A stretch of DNA of 64,000 nucleotides from Rhipicephalus microplus (lineage: Eukaryota; Arthropoda; Arachnida; Ixodida; Ixodidae): assembly GCF_043290135.1 (NCBI RefSeq), contig NC_134700.1, positions 161,834,553 to 161,898,552 of the forward strand, in the 5' to 3' direction. Positions 31,531 through 42,576 of the stretch are shown here, piece after piece (the first letter of the stretch is position 1; every line of letters begins with the position of its first letter). The notes under the pieces were generated by a model. That model saw only the letters and a list, made by a program, of their open reading frames with translations. It did not search any database and was not told the origin of the DNA. Both the position numbers and the translations under genes were made by a program.

Positions 31531-31962
31531 TTGCCGTCGGTGTGTGCTCGTATAGATAAGGATGCCGAAAGGCGGGCGCGCAGGGCAGCGGTGGTGCGCG
31601 CTCGCAGACAGGACCATGAAGAGAGAACACACGAGGAAGAAGAGCGCCGGGAAGCTGCGCGACGCCGCCGCCAAGATCCTGCTCTACGGAAACAAGAGGC
31701 CACATCAGCAAGGCATCGTCAGCAAGATCTTCTTGTACGAGAACCTGAAGCCACATCAGCAAGGCAGCGTCGGCAAGATCCCGCCGTACGTGAACAAGAA
31801 GCTGCGGCATGTCAGCGTCGGCAAGATCCTGCTGTACGGGAACAAGAAGCCACATCGACAAGGCAGGGTCGGCAAGATCCTGCCGTACGTGAACAAGAAG
31901 CTGCAGCGGCCCGTCAGCGTCGGCAAGATCCTTCCGTACGGGAAGGATCTTGCCGACGATGA
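31531..31962 (+). pseudogene. R/Q/E-rich 16-17-residue repeat protein, truncated frame
   Basis: This frame is open for 144 codons, without an ATG at its start (TTG at 31531), and ends at a TGA in a hairpin. After a strongly charged segment (R-A-R-R-Q-D-H-E-E-R) it has six copies of a unit around RRQDPAVREQEATSAR, with spacing of 51, 51, 48, 51 and 51 bp. Two other frames are open across the same bases. I prefer this one because unit-to-unit base changes within QDPAVREQEA fall mostly on third positions (CCC/CCT, GCC/GCT, CGT/CGG, GCT/GCC), leaving the peptide unchanged. The sequence suggests a basic-acidic helical repeat. I have a vague memory of similar R-Q-D-P-E-V-R-type repeats in arthropod element-linked or DNA-binding proteins, but I cannot name a family. 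No start, domain partner or transcript signal is visible. Confidence 0.5.
31918..31958. repeat. Perfect 18-bp hairpin at the array end
   Basis: 31918-31935 pairs exactly with 31941-31958 around a 5-base loop GTACG. The right arm is an inverted copy of the repeat unit itself, so the array folds back at this point. Confidence 0.9.
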
Positions 31963-33085
31963 TGATTTTCATCAAGATGTCCTCGATTTTGCACAAACCC
32001 ATATCAAGAGCTTGGATGACGTGGGCTAGCTTGTTGCTTATAAGAGCCGCAACACCTCTTCGTTTTTGTTTTTTTGTGACAGAGCGGTAACAGGGTAGCG
32101 TGACGTTCATGGTTTCAGTTTCTCGCAAGATTACGACATAAGGTTTTTCCAAATGGGAGCAATAAGTTGCTGCAGCGGGTTCCTCTTTTTAAGAAACGCC
32201 CTGCAGTTCCACTGCCACATTATGAATGCACAATTCGTGCAGCCATCCTGTTGCTTTGGTGACTGGGCCATTGGATTATCCGTTACCGGATGTGGCCTTG
32301 CTCTCAGATCTACGGCAGGTGCAACGACGTCTTTCATAAACGACTATCTTGGAAAACCGCTGATTGTCCCTTTCCTCCGAGGCTAGCCTGTTGCCCTGCA
32401 TGTGCGCGACCATCTCGCTTAGCTGTTTTATGCTCTCGCTGAGTGAAGATGGCTTTTCGCAGATCTCCGGTCGAGCTATACACGAAGCCGCACCAAGGAG
32501 ATTTAAAAGCTGTACTCCAATTCTTAGACAGCACGAAGACAGTCTACGAAGACTGCTTAGAAGACAGCACCGAGCCCATGCTGTCTGATAATTGGAACAC
32601 GTCTGGAGAGCTTTTACGCGACATTGCACCTCCTCGTGACATGAAGAAAAAGCTAAAATAAAGAAGCGTAAGCGTTGTTTTTTTTGGCTTATTTCGTATT
32701 AAAATCTAAAAAAATAAACGTTACTCACATTGAGCTTCTGGAGAAGCGTCTGTTTGTATGCAGATAATTATTCCGACGAGACCCGATCTATCTGAGCATT
32801 TCGCTGAGCCGCCATCTTGTTTAGACAGCAAAGTAGGCTGCATCGTATTCGTCTACGATGCGGCCTTCTCAAAGCTGTCGGTTTTGCCGGCTACGGGAGA
32901 ATTAGAATGGGACTTAAGATGACCGCCGTCTATTTAGCTGTCTATTTAGCCGTCTACGGTGAGTATCGGAACACACCCTAAAAAATTGCAGGAGAGGCAA
33001 TGATTGCCCAGGAGTGAAGCCGCACCCACTGTAAGATGACAGTTTGGGGCAGCCATCTTACTAGGAGCATTATGAGCTGTGGACA
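31963..33085. other. Unannotated interval with one short uncertain frame
   Basis: A 72-codon plus-strand frame at 32443-32661 (ending D-M-K-K-K-L-K, followed by AATAAA-like sequence) and an overlapping minus-strand frame at 32276-32629 are both open. Neither has a recognisable domain, and I cannot say that either is real. Confidence 0.35.
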
Positions 33086-34055
33086 TTAAAAAAAAACCGT
33101 ACCTCAGACTGCAAGTGGCCGAGAGAGAAAAGATTGACAGAATAATTAGACGAGTTTTCAAACAGGCGATCGGACTTCAAATTACTACCTCTAATGATAA
33201 TTTACTTCAATTCGGGCTTCACAACACATCAGAAGAGCTTATAGAAGCTCAAAGAATCGCACAATATGAAAGACTAACGCAGAGTAAAACAGGTAGAGCC
33301 ATACTAGAGGATTTGGGTATAAACTATGCAAATCAATTTGGCGCCAAAAAGGATATCCCATATGAAATCAGGAAATGTTTAGTAATCTTACCGATTCCAA
33401 AAAACATGCACCCCGAACATCACAAAGCAAGGAGAGCGAAAAGAGCAAAAAATATACATAACAACGTAAAAAATTTACTGGAAACAACGCCCCGCCGCGG
33501 TGGTCTAGTGGCTAAGGTACTCGGCTGCTGACCCGCAGGTCGCGGGTTCGATTTCCGGCTGCGGCGGCTGCTTTTCCGATGGAGGCGGAAATGTTGTAGG
33601 CCCGTGTGCTCAGATTTGGGTGCACGTTAAAGAACCCCAGGTGGTCAAAATTTCCGGAGCCCTCCAGTACGGCGTCTCTCATAATTAAATGGTGGTTTTG
33701 GGACGTGAAACCCGACAAATCAAATCAATCAATCAATCATTACCGGAAACAACATACGTAGACGCGGCCAAATAAAAAGTAAATGACAACATGACTATAG
33801 CAGTAGTGGACTGCAAAGGAAATCATAAGGTCAGCGGCACGGTGAGAACGAGCTTTGCAGAAGAGGCGGAGGAAGCAGCTATTGCAATGGCCATAGCATC
33901 CTCCTCGACTTCACTCATTGTTAGCGACTCGCAGACGGCTGTGAGAAACTTTGCACGAGGGCGAATATCCCAAATAGCTTTAAGAATATTGGTTGGATAC
34001 AAAGACCAACGAACAATAGATATAGTCTGGGCACCCGCTCACTCCTCCTTGCCCG
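33086..34055 (+). pseudogene. I-group-like LINE ORF2 fragment, interrupted by a SINE
   Basis: The connection region of ORF2 is present (I-I-R-R-V-F-K-Q-A, FGLHNTSEELIEAQ, ILPIPKNMHPEHHKARR), closely matching residues ~490-590 of the intact element at 5.9-8.6 kb. A Ruka SINE at 33489-33739 splits it just before the RNase H start (YVDAAK at about 33755). RNase H then continues in the original frame, after a TAA, to VSDSQTAVRNF and APAHS near 34045. The fragment lacks RT and the 3' end, and its right border is abrupt. The GLHNT and NMHPEHH blocks are well preserved, so it belongs to the same family as the intact copy. Confidence 0.85.
33489..33739 (+). mobile_element. Ruka-type SINE nested in LINE ORF2
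   Basis: A full-length copy with good A- and B-boxes (TGGTCTAGTGGCTAAGG, GGTTCGATTTCC) is flanked by TTACTGGAAACAAC at 33475-33488 and TTACCGGAAACAAC at 33740-33753, a 14-bp TSD with one mismatch. Excision restores the LINE reading frame exactly. Confidence 0.93.
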
Positions 34056-34821
34056 ACACTCCTCCTTGCATAGTGTTAGGTTTCTTATGTTCATAATCTC
34101 CAGTTCTCTATAACCTGGACCTCAGGTACTTGTTCGTAAGTTTTGCACATACAACGAGGAATATGTGGGCAGTCAAAACCCTTCAACAATCAATACATGG
34201 TGGTGAAGTAGCCTACTTTTACACATGCGTGCAACTACAAAGAAAAACAACAGATGTTGCATGAAGATAGATAGAGCTAATTAAATAAATGCTGGCTCAG
34301 ATAGAAGATTGCATAAATTTAGGGCAGTAGTAAGTATCGCGTACGTTGGTTCAATACCACACATGTCGATTCTGTCAAGTTTATAGATTGTATAGTTGTA
34401 CTCGTGCGACGTCATTGCGTTCAAACCATATGAATTGATTTGTAAACTATGTCATGCTGTTATTTCTTATACTCTGCAGATGCTAAACACTGGTAGAAAG
34501 GGCTAATGAGAACGTTGCAAAATATAAGGTGGGCTTAGAACGCGACACTTAGGGTACACTAATACCGCTCAAGTGAAATAAATATTTAGCTTGAATGCAT
34601 TATTGTTGTGTCCAGTCATTGATGCTTGCCAAACAGGGCCGTCATGGCATGCATATTTTGAAGCCTACCACAGTATATTAAAACAGCCTGCATGTCATCG
34701 CCAGGAAATCTTGTAATTTTTGTCAAGGCATATGTCATTTATCTGTGGGATACATATGTCATGTCAGCACAATCTGACATATACCAATTTACAAATTTCA
34801 TATAAAACGACTAGCGCAGCA

Positions 34822-34824
<3 letters not shown>

Positions 34825-34900
<76 letters not shown>
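34825..34900. repeat. (AT)n microsatellite
   Basis: About 38 uninterrupted AT dinucleotides. Confidence 0.97.
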
Positions 34901-34905
<5 letters not shown>

Positions 34906-35037
34906 CAAATCCTACTCACGGCTGGTTATTTCTTCCCCCACTTTTCTTTGTTCTTATTTACATTCTATTGGTTTTAGATCTCATTGCTATTCTGTCAAAA
35001 CATGGAAAAACGAGCCCTTAGGTATACACTTCTTTCA

Positions 35038-35041
<4 letters not shown>

Positions 35042-35105
<64 letters not shown>
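35042..35105. repeat. (AT)n microsatellite
   Basis: About 31 uninterrupted AT dinucleotides, 140 bp beyond the previous one. Confidence 0.97.
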
Positions 35106-35106
<1 letters not shown>

Positions 35107-37999
35107 GGTGAAATGAAAGGTCGTGTAGCTCACCGAGATAACTTCTTGCATTAAAGAATGACACAATGTATTATATTTCCGGCGGTGCCTACAGCGATAG
35201 TTTATTTCGTAATGACGCTCCTAGTAATGTTGCCTTGTAGTCGTAATCTGCTTGATTTACTAGTTTTAGTTATAATCACTGACGCTGCCGCGTACGTCCG
35301 AACCAAAATGAACTGAATATGTGGAAAGTATCGCAATGCACTGTGGCTCTGACGAGTATATCTTGCTGAAGCGACAATGAAAAGCATACTATAGCAATCC
35401 TCATCAGCAAGAGCCTTTATGTTTGTTCGCGCTTTATATCGTTCTTCAAAACATCCACCGCTTGAAAACACGCATGACAAAGAATATTTCAGAAGCAACA
35501 TAGAATCTCGCTTACCTAAAGAGCCGACGCAGTGCCACTGGACGTGACATGTTTTATTCAGGCCCAAGCTAGAGCGCTGGAGAGTTGCGAGCAGACAGAC
35601 CCTATTGTTTAAGCCTTTGTCTTGCAGTGGCCCTCCGTTAGAGCACGAAGCACTGAGAGCCATGGTGTTGCGCCTTCTAATAAAATATTAAACAACTCGG
35701 ATGTTAAGCACGGCAGCTTCATAAAGAGCGACTCTACTGGGAAGGAGCTCTTGGGAGTCTAAATGGGTAGGTATACCACACGGAAAAACTCAAATTACGG
35801 AGAAACTGGAACTTTTAAACAAAGAAAGATGCTGCGAGAATTTTTAGGGAACACGCGCATGGCGACTAAGTCAGGGCTCTACAGTCGAACGTTCCTGGTT
35901 ACTTTAAAGAACAAAGTGCCGCATGCAGGAGAGGAAACACGTATCTTGCACCTGGTTTGTTCGTTAAAAACAGAAGCAGTTTTTCGTTCGCGCTATTGCG
36001 TTTATTTTCTCTTGCGTATGTGGTGACGCGTGTATTTGTAAGGAGGAACTCCGCTTTTCAGTTCTCCTTTTGATCTTGAGCCATCAAGAAAACATAATGC
36101 TCTCGAATGAGATTTCCCGGAAGTATAGTTGAAGGTCTGTACTTTCAAGTGTTCTTGTATGCAAGGGTGGCTATTGTATTGAAATACAAAAGCTCTTGCA
36201 TGAGGCCTCTTGTAATTGCTTGGTACAGCGTTTGCGAAGTGGTGAAGCGTCTGTCGGTTGTGGCGGTGTGAACGCAGCCACATGTCTGCACTGTACAAAG
36301 GCTCGTCGGGAGGAAGACTGACTCTTGATGTGCACCAGGGCGGCCCGATGAAGTAAGCCTGCGAGCCAAGCAATTCGCGCGAACAACTTGCAAATATTTC
36401 ACGAAACCTCTTCGTTGGCCAGAATTTTCTTTCGTGAGCCAATAGCCAGTGAATGCGTAACTCATGCACATCTAAATGAGGTTCAGAAGTGGTATAGTCG
36501 ATAGTTTAAACCCGATTCGCAATGTATAGTTCAGACTGAAAATTTGCAGCACGAATGACTGTTCCGATAAATCGTAGCTCATCCCCCCCCCCATCCTCAG
36601 CGATAAATACCACGCGTGAAAACTTGTTCAACGTGGCTTTCTCATTGGCGACCCGACACGCCACAACCACCACGGAAGGGGGAGCAGTGTGGCGGAGGGG
36701 ACGAGAATGAATCAGCAATACAACACAATATAGACAGCCTGCTCGCAGGCCACGACGTCCTAGCACTTACATAAAAAAAACAAGCAGTGGGCTCGTCACA
36801 GCTCAAACAGCTGGGCAGATATCAAGAAGCAGATTAGACCCGATCACAATTAAGAACCTTCAGAAGTTTAGTACACCTAAACAGAGTCAATTTCCGGCAA
36901 TACCTGAGTTGAAGCTTTGGAAGCACGAGCCCGCAGATATGGCGCATATTTTATGAAAATGCAGACAGATAAGAGTAATGAACCCTGAGGACAACATAAG
37001 ACCGATCTTCATTAAGAAGCGATTGCTAAACGATCTGATTATCTTAAATCTACACCACAGACTGCGGGAAATCTAGCGAGCCTGGCCAATAGGAGAAAGC
37101 ATGTACACGTCACCACACATTCCGCTCCGTGGTCTGAGCCCGGGCTGGCATCCTTGCTGATGCTTCTTTCCAGATTTCTGTTCGTCCATCCATCCGTCGA
37201 TCGGGCTAATCTTATTCTGCGGTGACAATTCTTATGAAGACGTATAAATGTGAAGCATATGAAGAGAAAGAACACTGTGAACAAGACAGGCGCCAACTGG
37301 CATGTGGTTTTACAGGAGCATGCATACACAATCGCATGATGGAGACACGCCCATCACGACGATCAGCCGTATAGTAAATGCTTTGGCATATTTCGTAGTT
37401 ATGCTTCACGCGAAAGCCTACTCAGAAGTGCGAGCAGGCACAACGTCCAGGTTGGATTGTAAATAACTCGCCCATTTCACCTTCCTAGGTGGCAGGTTGC
37501 TGAAAGAATACATGATTGCACGCCCATTTAGCTTCCTCGTTTTTGCCATCGCACGTGCACGCACATGTCACACTTCTCGGCATTGTTTCATAATCGGTTT
37601 GTGCGTGCGTGTCAGTAGTGTGGCACTGCTACACCGATGGTGAAACTGCGAATTAGCCTGGAGTGTCGGGGTAATTTCCTTCATAATAGAAAGCTGATGA
37701 CTCACAATGGCGCAAGTGTGCAAAAAGTTTATTTACTATCTCCTCGTTTATGTCGACTCTGTTGGTTTCAGTTCAGCGTTCTTGTCGCTGACAATACCGC
37801 TGGCGACAGCAGTACGTATGATATTTTTGAGCAGATGGACACTGGCCAAACAAATCACGCAAGATGAGATTTCTGCCGGCATATTGGCTCCAACCTGCGT
37901 CATATAATCTCGACCCCCTGCTGGCCAACTTTCAAGTATCCACCTTTTTACAAGTGTCACGAATCTTCTGAATTGCGCAGTCTTGTTCCTTTTGCTGTG

Positions 38000-38230
38000 T
38001 CGCCCTGCCGCGGTGGTCTAGTGGCTTAGGTACTCGGCTGCTGACCCGCAGGTCGCGGGTTCAATTCCCAGCTGCAGCGGCTGCATTTCCGATGGAGGCG
38101 GAAATGTTGTAGGCCTGTGTGCTCAGATTTGGGCGCACGTTAAAGAACCCCCGGTGGTCGAAATTTCCGGAGCCCTCCACTATGACGTCTCTCATAATCA
38201 TATGGTGGTTTTGGGACGTGAAACCCCACA

Positions 38231-38265
<35 letters not shown>
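38000..38265 (+). mobile_element. Ruka-type SINE (parent A of the duplication junction)
   Basis: A full-length copy with tail (ATCA)n is flanked by CCTTTTGCTGTG at 37988-37999 and 38266-38277. Diagnostic bases (GAACCCCCGGTGG, CCACTATGACG, GGGACGTGAAACC) identify it as the source of the right half of the chimeric SINE at 41867-42042. Confidence 0.94.
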
Positions 38266-38266
<1 letters not shown>

Positions 38267-38799
38267 CTTTTGCTGTGGCCTCGGTCTTGTTCCGCATCCG
38301 TCCATTTACTTTCATGCTGCTGGCATCCCCGGCTAGGCTGCGCCAACCAGTTCGCTATAGTTATCAATTCGCCTGGAGCAATGTGACTATGTGACGCACA
38401 TACTAATGGAAATATCAGAAGGAAAGAAGAGTGCTTGAGTGTTTGCAAAGATTGCGTCTGCTCTGCATGATCGGCTGTGAACTTCGGCCGAAAGCGCCGG
38501 TTTTCCATTTCTGGCGGGAACGAGGTGAGCAGTGCGCATAACGTCTTGCCACAGAAAAAAAAGAAATACTAGCAGTAATAACGATGACGTGTGTCGAGTA
38601 CAGAATTACCTGTAAAAAATAACTGCCCACGCACTCCCGTGACGTAGGAGGTTAAGGGCAGGGTCTAGCCACTCCTTACCCTAAAGCAAGGCTACCATAT
38701 CATTTTCCATTTGGTTGTGCATTCGATCTATATAGCTCGCACAGCTGTTTCATCTATCTGTCAATAAATTTGTGCGTAGCTCCGAGAAATTCGCTTGCG

Positions 38800-39860
38800 A
38801 GAAGAAAAGCAAGTGGGGTCAAGGCCACAATCCTCACCCGAAAACCCGAAGTAGCGGAGCAAGTAGCTATAGCTATAGCTATGCTCGACAGCAATCGGGA
38901 ATTAATCTACAGCGACTCCAGGCCGGCCATCAAAGCCTTCGAACGCGGAGTCATCTCCGACCAAGCGTTACGTATCCTGCGCAATGCGGACCCGAGTGCC
39001 CCGAAGCACCACACTGTCATCTGGTTCCCCGCCCATCTCGGCCAGGTGCCGGGTGCCCTATCCAACCTCAACGAGATCGCCCATGATGCAGCGCGCGCAC
39101 TTACCGACCGCACTGCCATAGGGCAACGTCATCTTGCTGGGTTGGATACCAATCCGGGATTCATGCCCCGCCGCGGTGGTCTAGTGGCTAAGGTACTCGG
39201 CTGCTGACCCGCAGGGCGCGGGTTCGAATCCAGGCTGCGGCTGCTGCATTTCCGATGGAGGCGGAAATGTTGTAGGCCCGTGTGCTCAGATTTGGGTGCA
39301 CGTTAAAGAACCCCAGGTGGTCGAAATTTCCGGAGCCCTCCACTACGGCGTCTCCCATAATCATATAGTGGTTTTGGGACGTTAAACCCCACATATCAAT
39401 CAATCAAATCCAATCGGGATTCACCAATTACGTACAATGAAATTACAAAGCACTTTTACTTGGAACGCCGCATTTTTCCACCCCAACATCCGAAACTTAA
39501 CCGACCGCAGGCATTAACCCTACGCCTAATACAGACACACACGTACCCAAACCTTGCCACGCTTCACATTTATTTACCCGATGCATACCCCAGCGACACA
39601 TGCCCATCATGTGGACACACAGCGACACTCGCACACATGCTCTGGCAGTGTAGAACAACTCCTCCCGACTCTACCTCAAGCAAGTGGGAGAGGTCCCTCA
39701 GGAGCTCACTTCTCGCCGACCAGCAATGGGCCGTCCAGCAGGCCCACGAAGCGGCCGCCAGGTACTCCCTGTCGGTCCTTACGTGGGAGACGCCCGCTAC
39801 GCGCTAAGCGCGTCCTGCAGGACTGAAATGAAGTTTTTTCATTCCATTCCATTCAAGGCA
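38800..39860 (+). pseudogene. LINE RNase H and 3' end fragment, interrupted by a SINE
   Basis: RNase H motifs EQVAIAIAMLD, IYSDSRPAIKAF and VIWFPAHLGQ lead to LNEIAHDAARALTDR. After the nested Ruka (39164-39409), the frame resumes with YNEITKHFYLERR and reaches a complete C-x2-C-x7-H-x4-C knuckle (CPSCGHTATLAHMLWQC) and the family C-terminus ending at 39807. The element ends with TTCATTCCATTCCATTC near 39838-39854. RT and upstream parts are absent. The C-terminal QQWAVQ-A motif is shared with the 5.9-kb and 24.2-kb LINEs, and the closest relative in the window is the degenerate copy at 24.2-27.2 kb. Confidence 0.85.
39164..39409 (+). mobile_element. Ruka-type SINE nested in LINE fragment
   Basis: A full-length copy with intact A-box and B-box (GGTTCGAATCC) is flanked by CCAATCCGGGATTCA (39149-39163) and CCAATCGGGATTCA (39410-39423), a TSD with a one-base indel. 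Confidence 0.92.
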
Positions 39861-40546
39861 AAGTCACAATCTGTAAAGCCATGCGAAAAAAAATAAAGGG
39901 GGGAGGGGGGCTAGTCCTGCATGGCGTTGCTGTTGCATGGCTAAAGAAGGCCTTGCGCAGCTGCATTTTTATTTTATTGTTCTGCTAAGGTTTTACAACA
40001 TCATGTTCTACAAAGGTCGGCTAGTCATATGAATATTTACAGTTAATAATTAAATGGCTATGCTGCACGAAGAATAGAAGAACCATTTTAAGCATTCGTT
40101 TTTTTCGTTTATTCAACAGAATAATAACGAGAACATATACCAAGGAAAGTATAACAGACAGTGAGAGAAGTATTATAAGAAAGGTGGTGAGGTTAACTAG
40201 ATTACGTTCATTTTCTACCATACACGTTAGAAGAGGGAGTTAAGAAGGTAAAGAAAAGAAAGAAAGCAGTAGAGAAAAAAGTATAAAATTACGTTATAAA
40301 CGTGTATAAAGTAAATGGGACGAAAAAATAATTTGCCTATGGCAGCGACCAAACCTGCAACTTTCGAATAATGCGTCCGATACTATATCATCGAAGCTAC
40401 AGTGGTTAGAAAATGGTACACAATGTAACAGGAAAGTAAATGCTTGCTTGTTCCACCTGTATTCCCATTGCAGTTCTCCTCTTTCGATATATTGTCCGCC
40501 CCAGTGGAACCATGCTTACTGTGATCGACTGTAATTGTTAAACTAG
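39861..40546. other. Unannotated AT-rich sequence in the duplicated unit
   Basis: Nothing is recognised; the same sequence recurs at 43638-44323. Confidence 0.45.
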
Positions 40547-40715
40547 CGCGTTCGATACCGGCTGCAGTGTTCGAATTTCGCGAGGAGAATCACTAGAGAC
40601 CCATGGAATCTGTGATATCAGTGCGCCTTGAAAAACACCGTATGATCAAAATTTCCGAAGCCCTACGGTGTCTCTTAAATCATAGCGTGGTTTTGAGACG
40701 TAAAACCTAACATAT
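40547..40715 (+). mobile_element. Old, decayed Ruka-type SINE remnant
   Basis: Fragments of the B-box (GCGTTCGATACCGGCTGC), the body (GATCAAAATTTCCGAAGCCCTACGG, TGTCTCTTAAATCATAGCGTGGTTTTGAGACG) and the CATAT end are in the right order, with many mutations and deletions. No TSD is visible. Confidence 0.75.
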
Positions 40716-41850
40716 TCTTCCAAACGTTGAGGTAATCTTCCGCTCGTCGATGTCATTTTCCTTTCTCATTATCTCAATGATCTGTATTCGCTTTCCACTT
40801 CGCATTGTTTCCGACATGACTTCGAAGTGCATGCGTACTTTCCTGCGACTACCCATGGTGACTCCAAGCTTGAATCCGCTGCAGGGAGGTAGATATCAGC
40901 AATTACATCATAGCAGTAACGTTACGTTCTTCGATGCATACTGGACGCACATTCCGGAAGCAACCGATGGCGTCGACCCGTGCTCCTTCGTTTTTTCTGG
41001 CGCGGCATGAAAAGTAGCTTTTGCAGAAGTAAATCACGCGGTGCGCAGTGACGTCGTGGGAGAGAGCGAGTACGAGTGTGCTCGGTGGTTGCTGTTACTT
41101 TACGTAACGCTAGCTGCTGCACTCAGTGGCTGGCGGTGTGCAGTAGTGTGTTTACTCGGCGAAAAGGTTTTCGGATTCAGTTTACACATTACATCCTTCT
41201 TATAGAGTTCGATCCACTGTTAAAATTATTCGAGGACGATCACTGATAAACGTCAACTCGGGCAATGTGGTTGTCTTCTTGGCTGATGACATACCCGCAG
41301 ATGCGGGAACTCTGACATCGATCGGATAGCAAGAGCTCTACGCTGACTGCAGCGACGAACTCAAGCGACTCCACTCGCCAAATGCCCCTCAACAATTACA
41401 TGTCGTCACAGCTTCACAAGTGACAAATTGCTTGATTAGCTGCAGACGCTTAAAATGGGGCAATTTAGGTGGTGTCTGCGAAAAGCAGCCTCAGGAAAAA
41501 CATTGTGATGCATCTCACGTCACCGCGGACGATGTTGTAACAAGGGCAGACGACGACAATCCCAACAAACGGTTAAGGGACGTAGACAAGTCTTATCCAA
41601 TCAGTTCAGCCGTGGGTGTAACATAAGGGGGAGGCATGAATTTGAAAACTAGTTCGAATGAGCCACTGCGATCTGTAGTGGTTCACACGTTGAAACTCTT
41701 GTAATAAATTTCAACGTTGACGTGGGAGCCTTAATAGGTCTAGAAATTATCCTTAGGACCTTTATTACCAGTTCAAAGCGTGAACACAAAAACCTGCCAT
41801 GTCATCCTATAGGATCCCTTCAATAACCGTATATATTTCCTGCGCGCTGC
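40716..41850. other. Unannotated sequence in the duplicated unit
   Basis: Short open frames, for instance at 40750-41010 and 41420-41626, are preserved in both copies only because the duplication is recent. No family is recognised. The same sequence lies at 44493-45627. Confidence 0.4.
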
Positions 41851-41866
41851 ATGACCTGCCTCTTTC

Positions 41867-42007
41867 TGATGGAGGCGGGAATGTTGTAGGCCCGGGTGCT
41901 CAGATTTGGGTGCACGTTAAAGAAACCCAGGTGGTCGAAATTTCCGGAGCCCTCCACTATGACGTCTCTCATAATCATATGGTGGTTTTGGGACGTGAAA
42001 CCCCACA

Positions 42008-42042
<35 letters not shown>
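41867..42042 (+). mobile_element. Chimeric Ruka SINE at the duplication junction
   Basis: The left part is identical to the 5'-truncated Ruka at 45644 (GATGGAGGCGGGAATG, GCCCGGGTGCTC, AGAAACCCAGG). The right part is identical to the Ruka at 38000-38265 (CCACTATGACG, GGGACGTGAAACC). Its left flank is ATGACCTGCCTCTTTC (41851-41866) and its right flank CCTTTTGCTGTG (42043-42054), so the two flanks belong to different insertions. The switch lies within 41930-41956. Confidence 0.95.
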
Positions 42043-42043
<1 letters not shown>

Positions 42044-42576
42044 CTTTTGCTGTGGCCTCGGTCTTGTTCCGCATCCGTCCATTTACTTTCATGCTGCTGG
42101 CATCCCCGGCTAGGCTGCGCCAACCAGTTCGCTATAGTTATCAATTCGCCTGGAGCAATGTGACTATGTGACGCACATACTAATGGAAATATCAGAAGGA
42201 AAGAAGAGTGCTTGGAGTGTTTGCAAAGATTGCGTCTGCTCTGCATGATCGGCTGTGAACTTCGGCCGAAAGCGCCGGTTTTCCATTTCTGGCGGGAACG
42301 AGGTGAGCAGTGCGCATAACGTCTTGCCACAGAAAAAAAGAAATACTAGCAGTAATAACGATGACGTGTGTCGAGTACAGAATTACCTGTAAAAAATAAC
42401 TGCCCACGCACTCCCGTGACGTAGGAGGTTAAGGGCAGGGTCTAGCCACTCCTTACCCTAAAGCAAGGCTACCATATCATTTTCCATTTGGTTGTGCATT
42501 CGATCTATATAGCTCGCACAGCTGTTTCATCTATCTGTCAATAAATTTGTGCGTAGCTCCGAGAAATTCGCTTGCG

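Larger units (their letters stand above)
34056..37987. other. Mostly unannotated interval with two AT microsatellites and a possible LINE scrap
   Basis: (AT)n runs are listed separately. At about 36925-36975 the plus strand can be read as K-H-E-P-A-D-M-A-H-I-L-*-K-C, which resembles the C-terminal histidine/cysteine knuckle of the I-group LINEs in this window. Too little surrounds it to be sure. The rest shows no recognisable gene. Confidence 0.4.
38153..41929 (+). repeat. 3,777-bp tandem duplication, copy 1
   Basis: Every feature in this unit recurs 3,777 bases later with near identity. I noticed roughly seven small differences, for example near 38434, in the A-run at about 38555, and near 40430, 40925, 40970 and 40977. 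It contains the LINE fragment with its nested Ruka, an old Ruka remnant and unannotated DNA. Crossover limits are defined by bases 38153-38179 and 41930-41956. Confidence 0.95.

Noticed and set aside
31673..31945. CRISPR-like array
   Set aside because: Units are contiguous and diverged with no unique spacers; the genome is eukaryotic.
31562..32029. 155-codon plus-strand frame with an ATG and K-I-L-x-Y-x-N repeats
   Set aside because: It overlaps the frame at 31531, in which unit differences are synonymous; in this frame the same differences change residues, so it is probably a shadow.
30938..32152. 404-codon minus-strand open frame
   Set aside because: It runs antisense through three different tandem arrays, has no known domain, and its openness follows from array units that are multiples of three.
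32443..32661. 72-codon frame ending in a basic tail near AATAAA
   Set aside because: Too short, no motif, and an antisense frame is open over the same bases.
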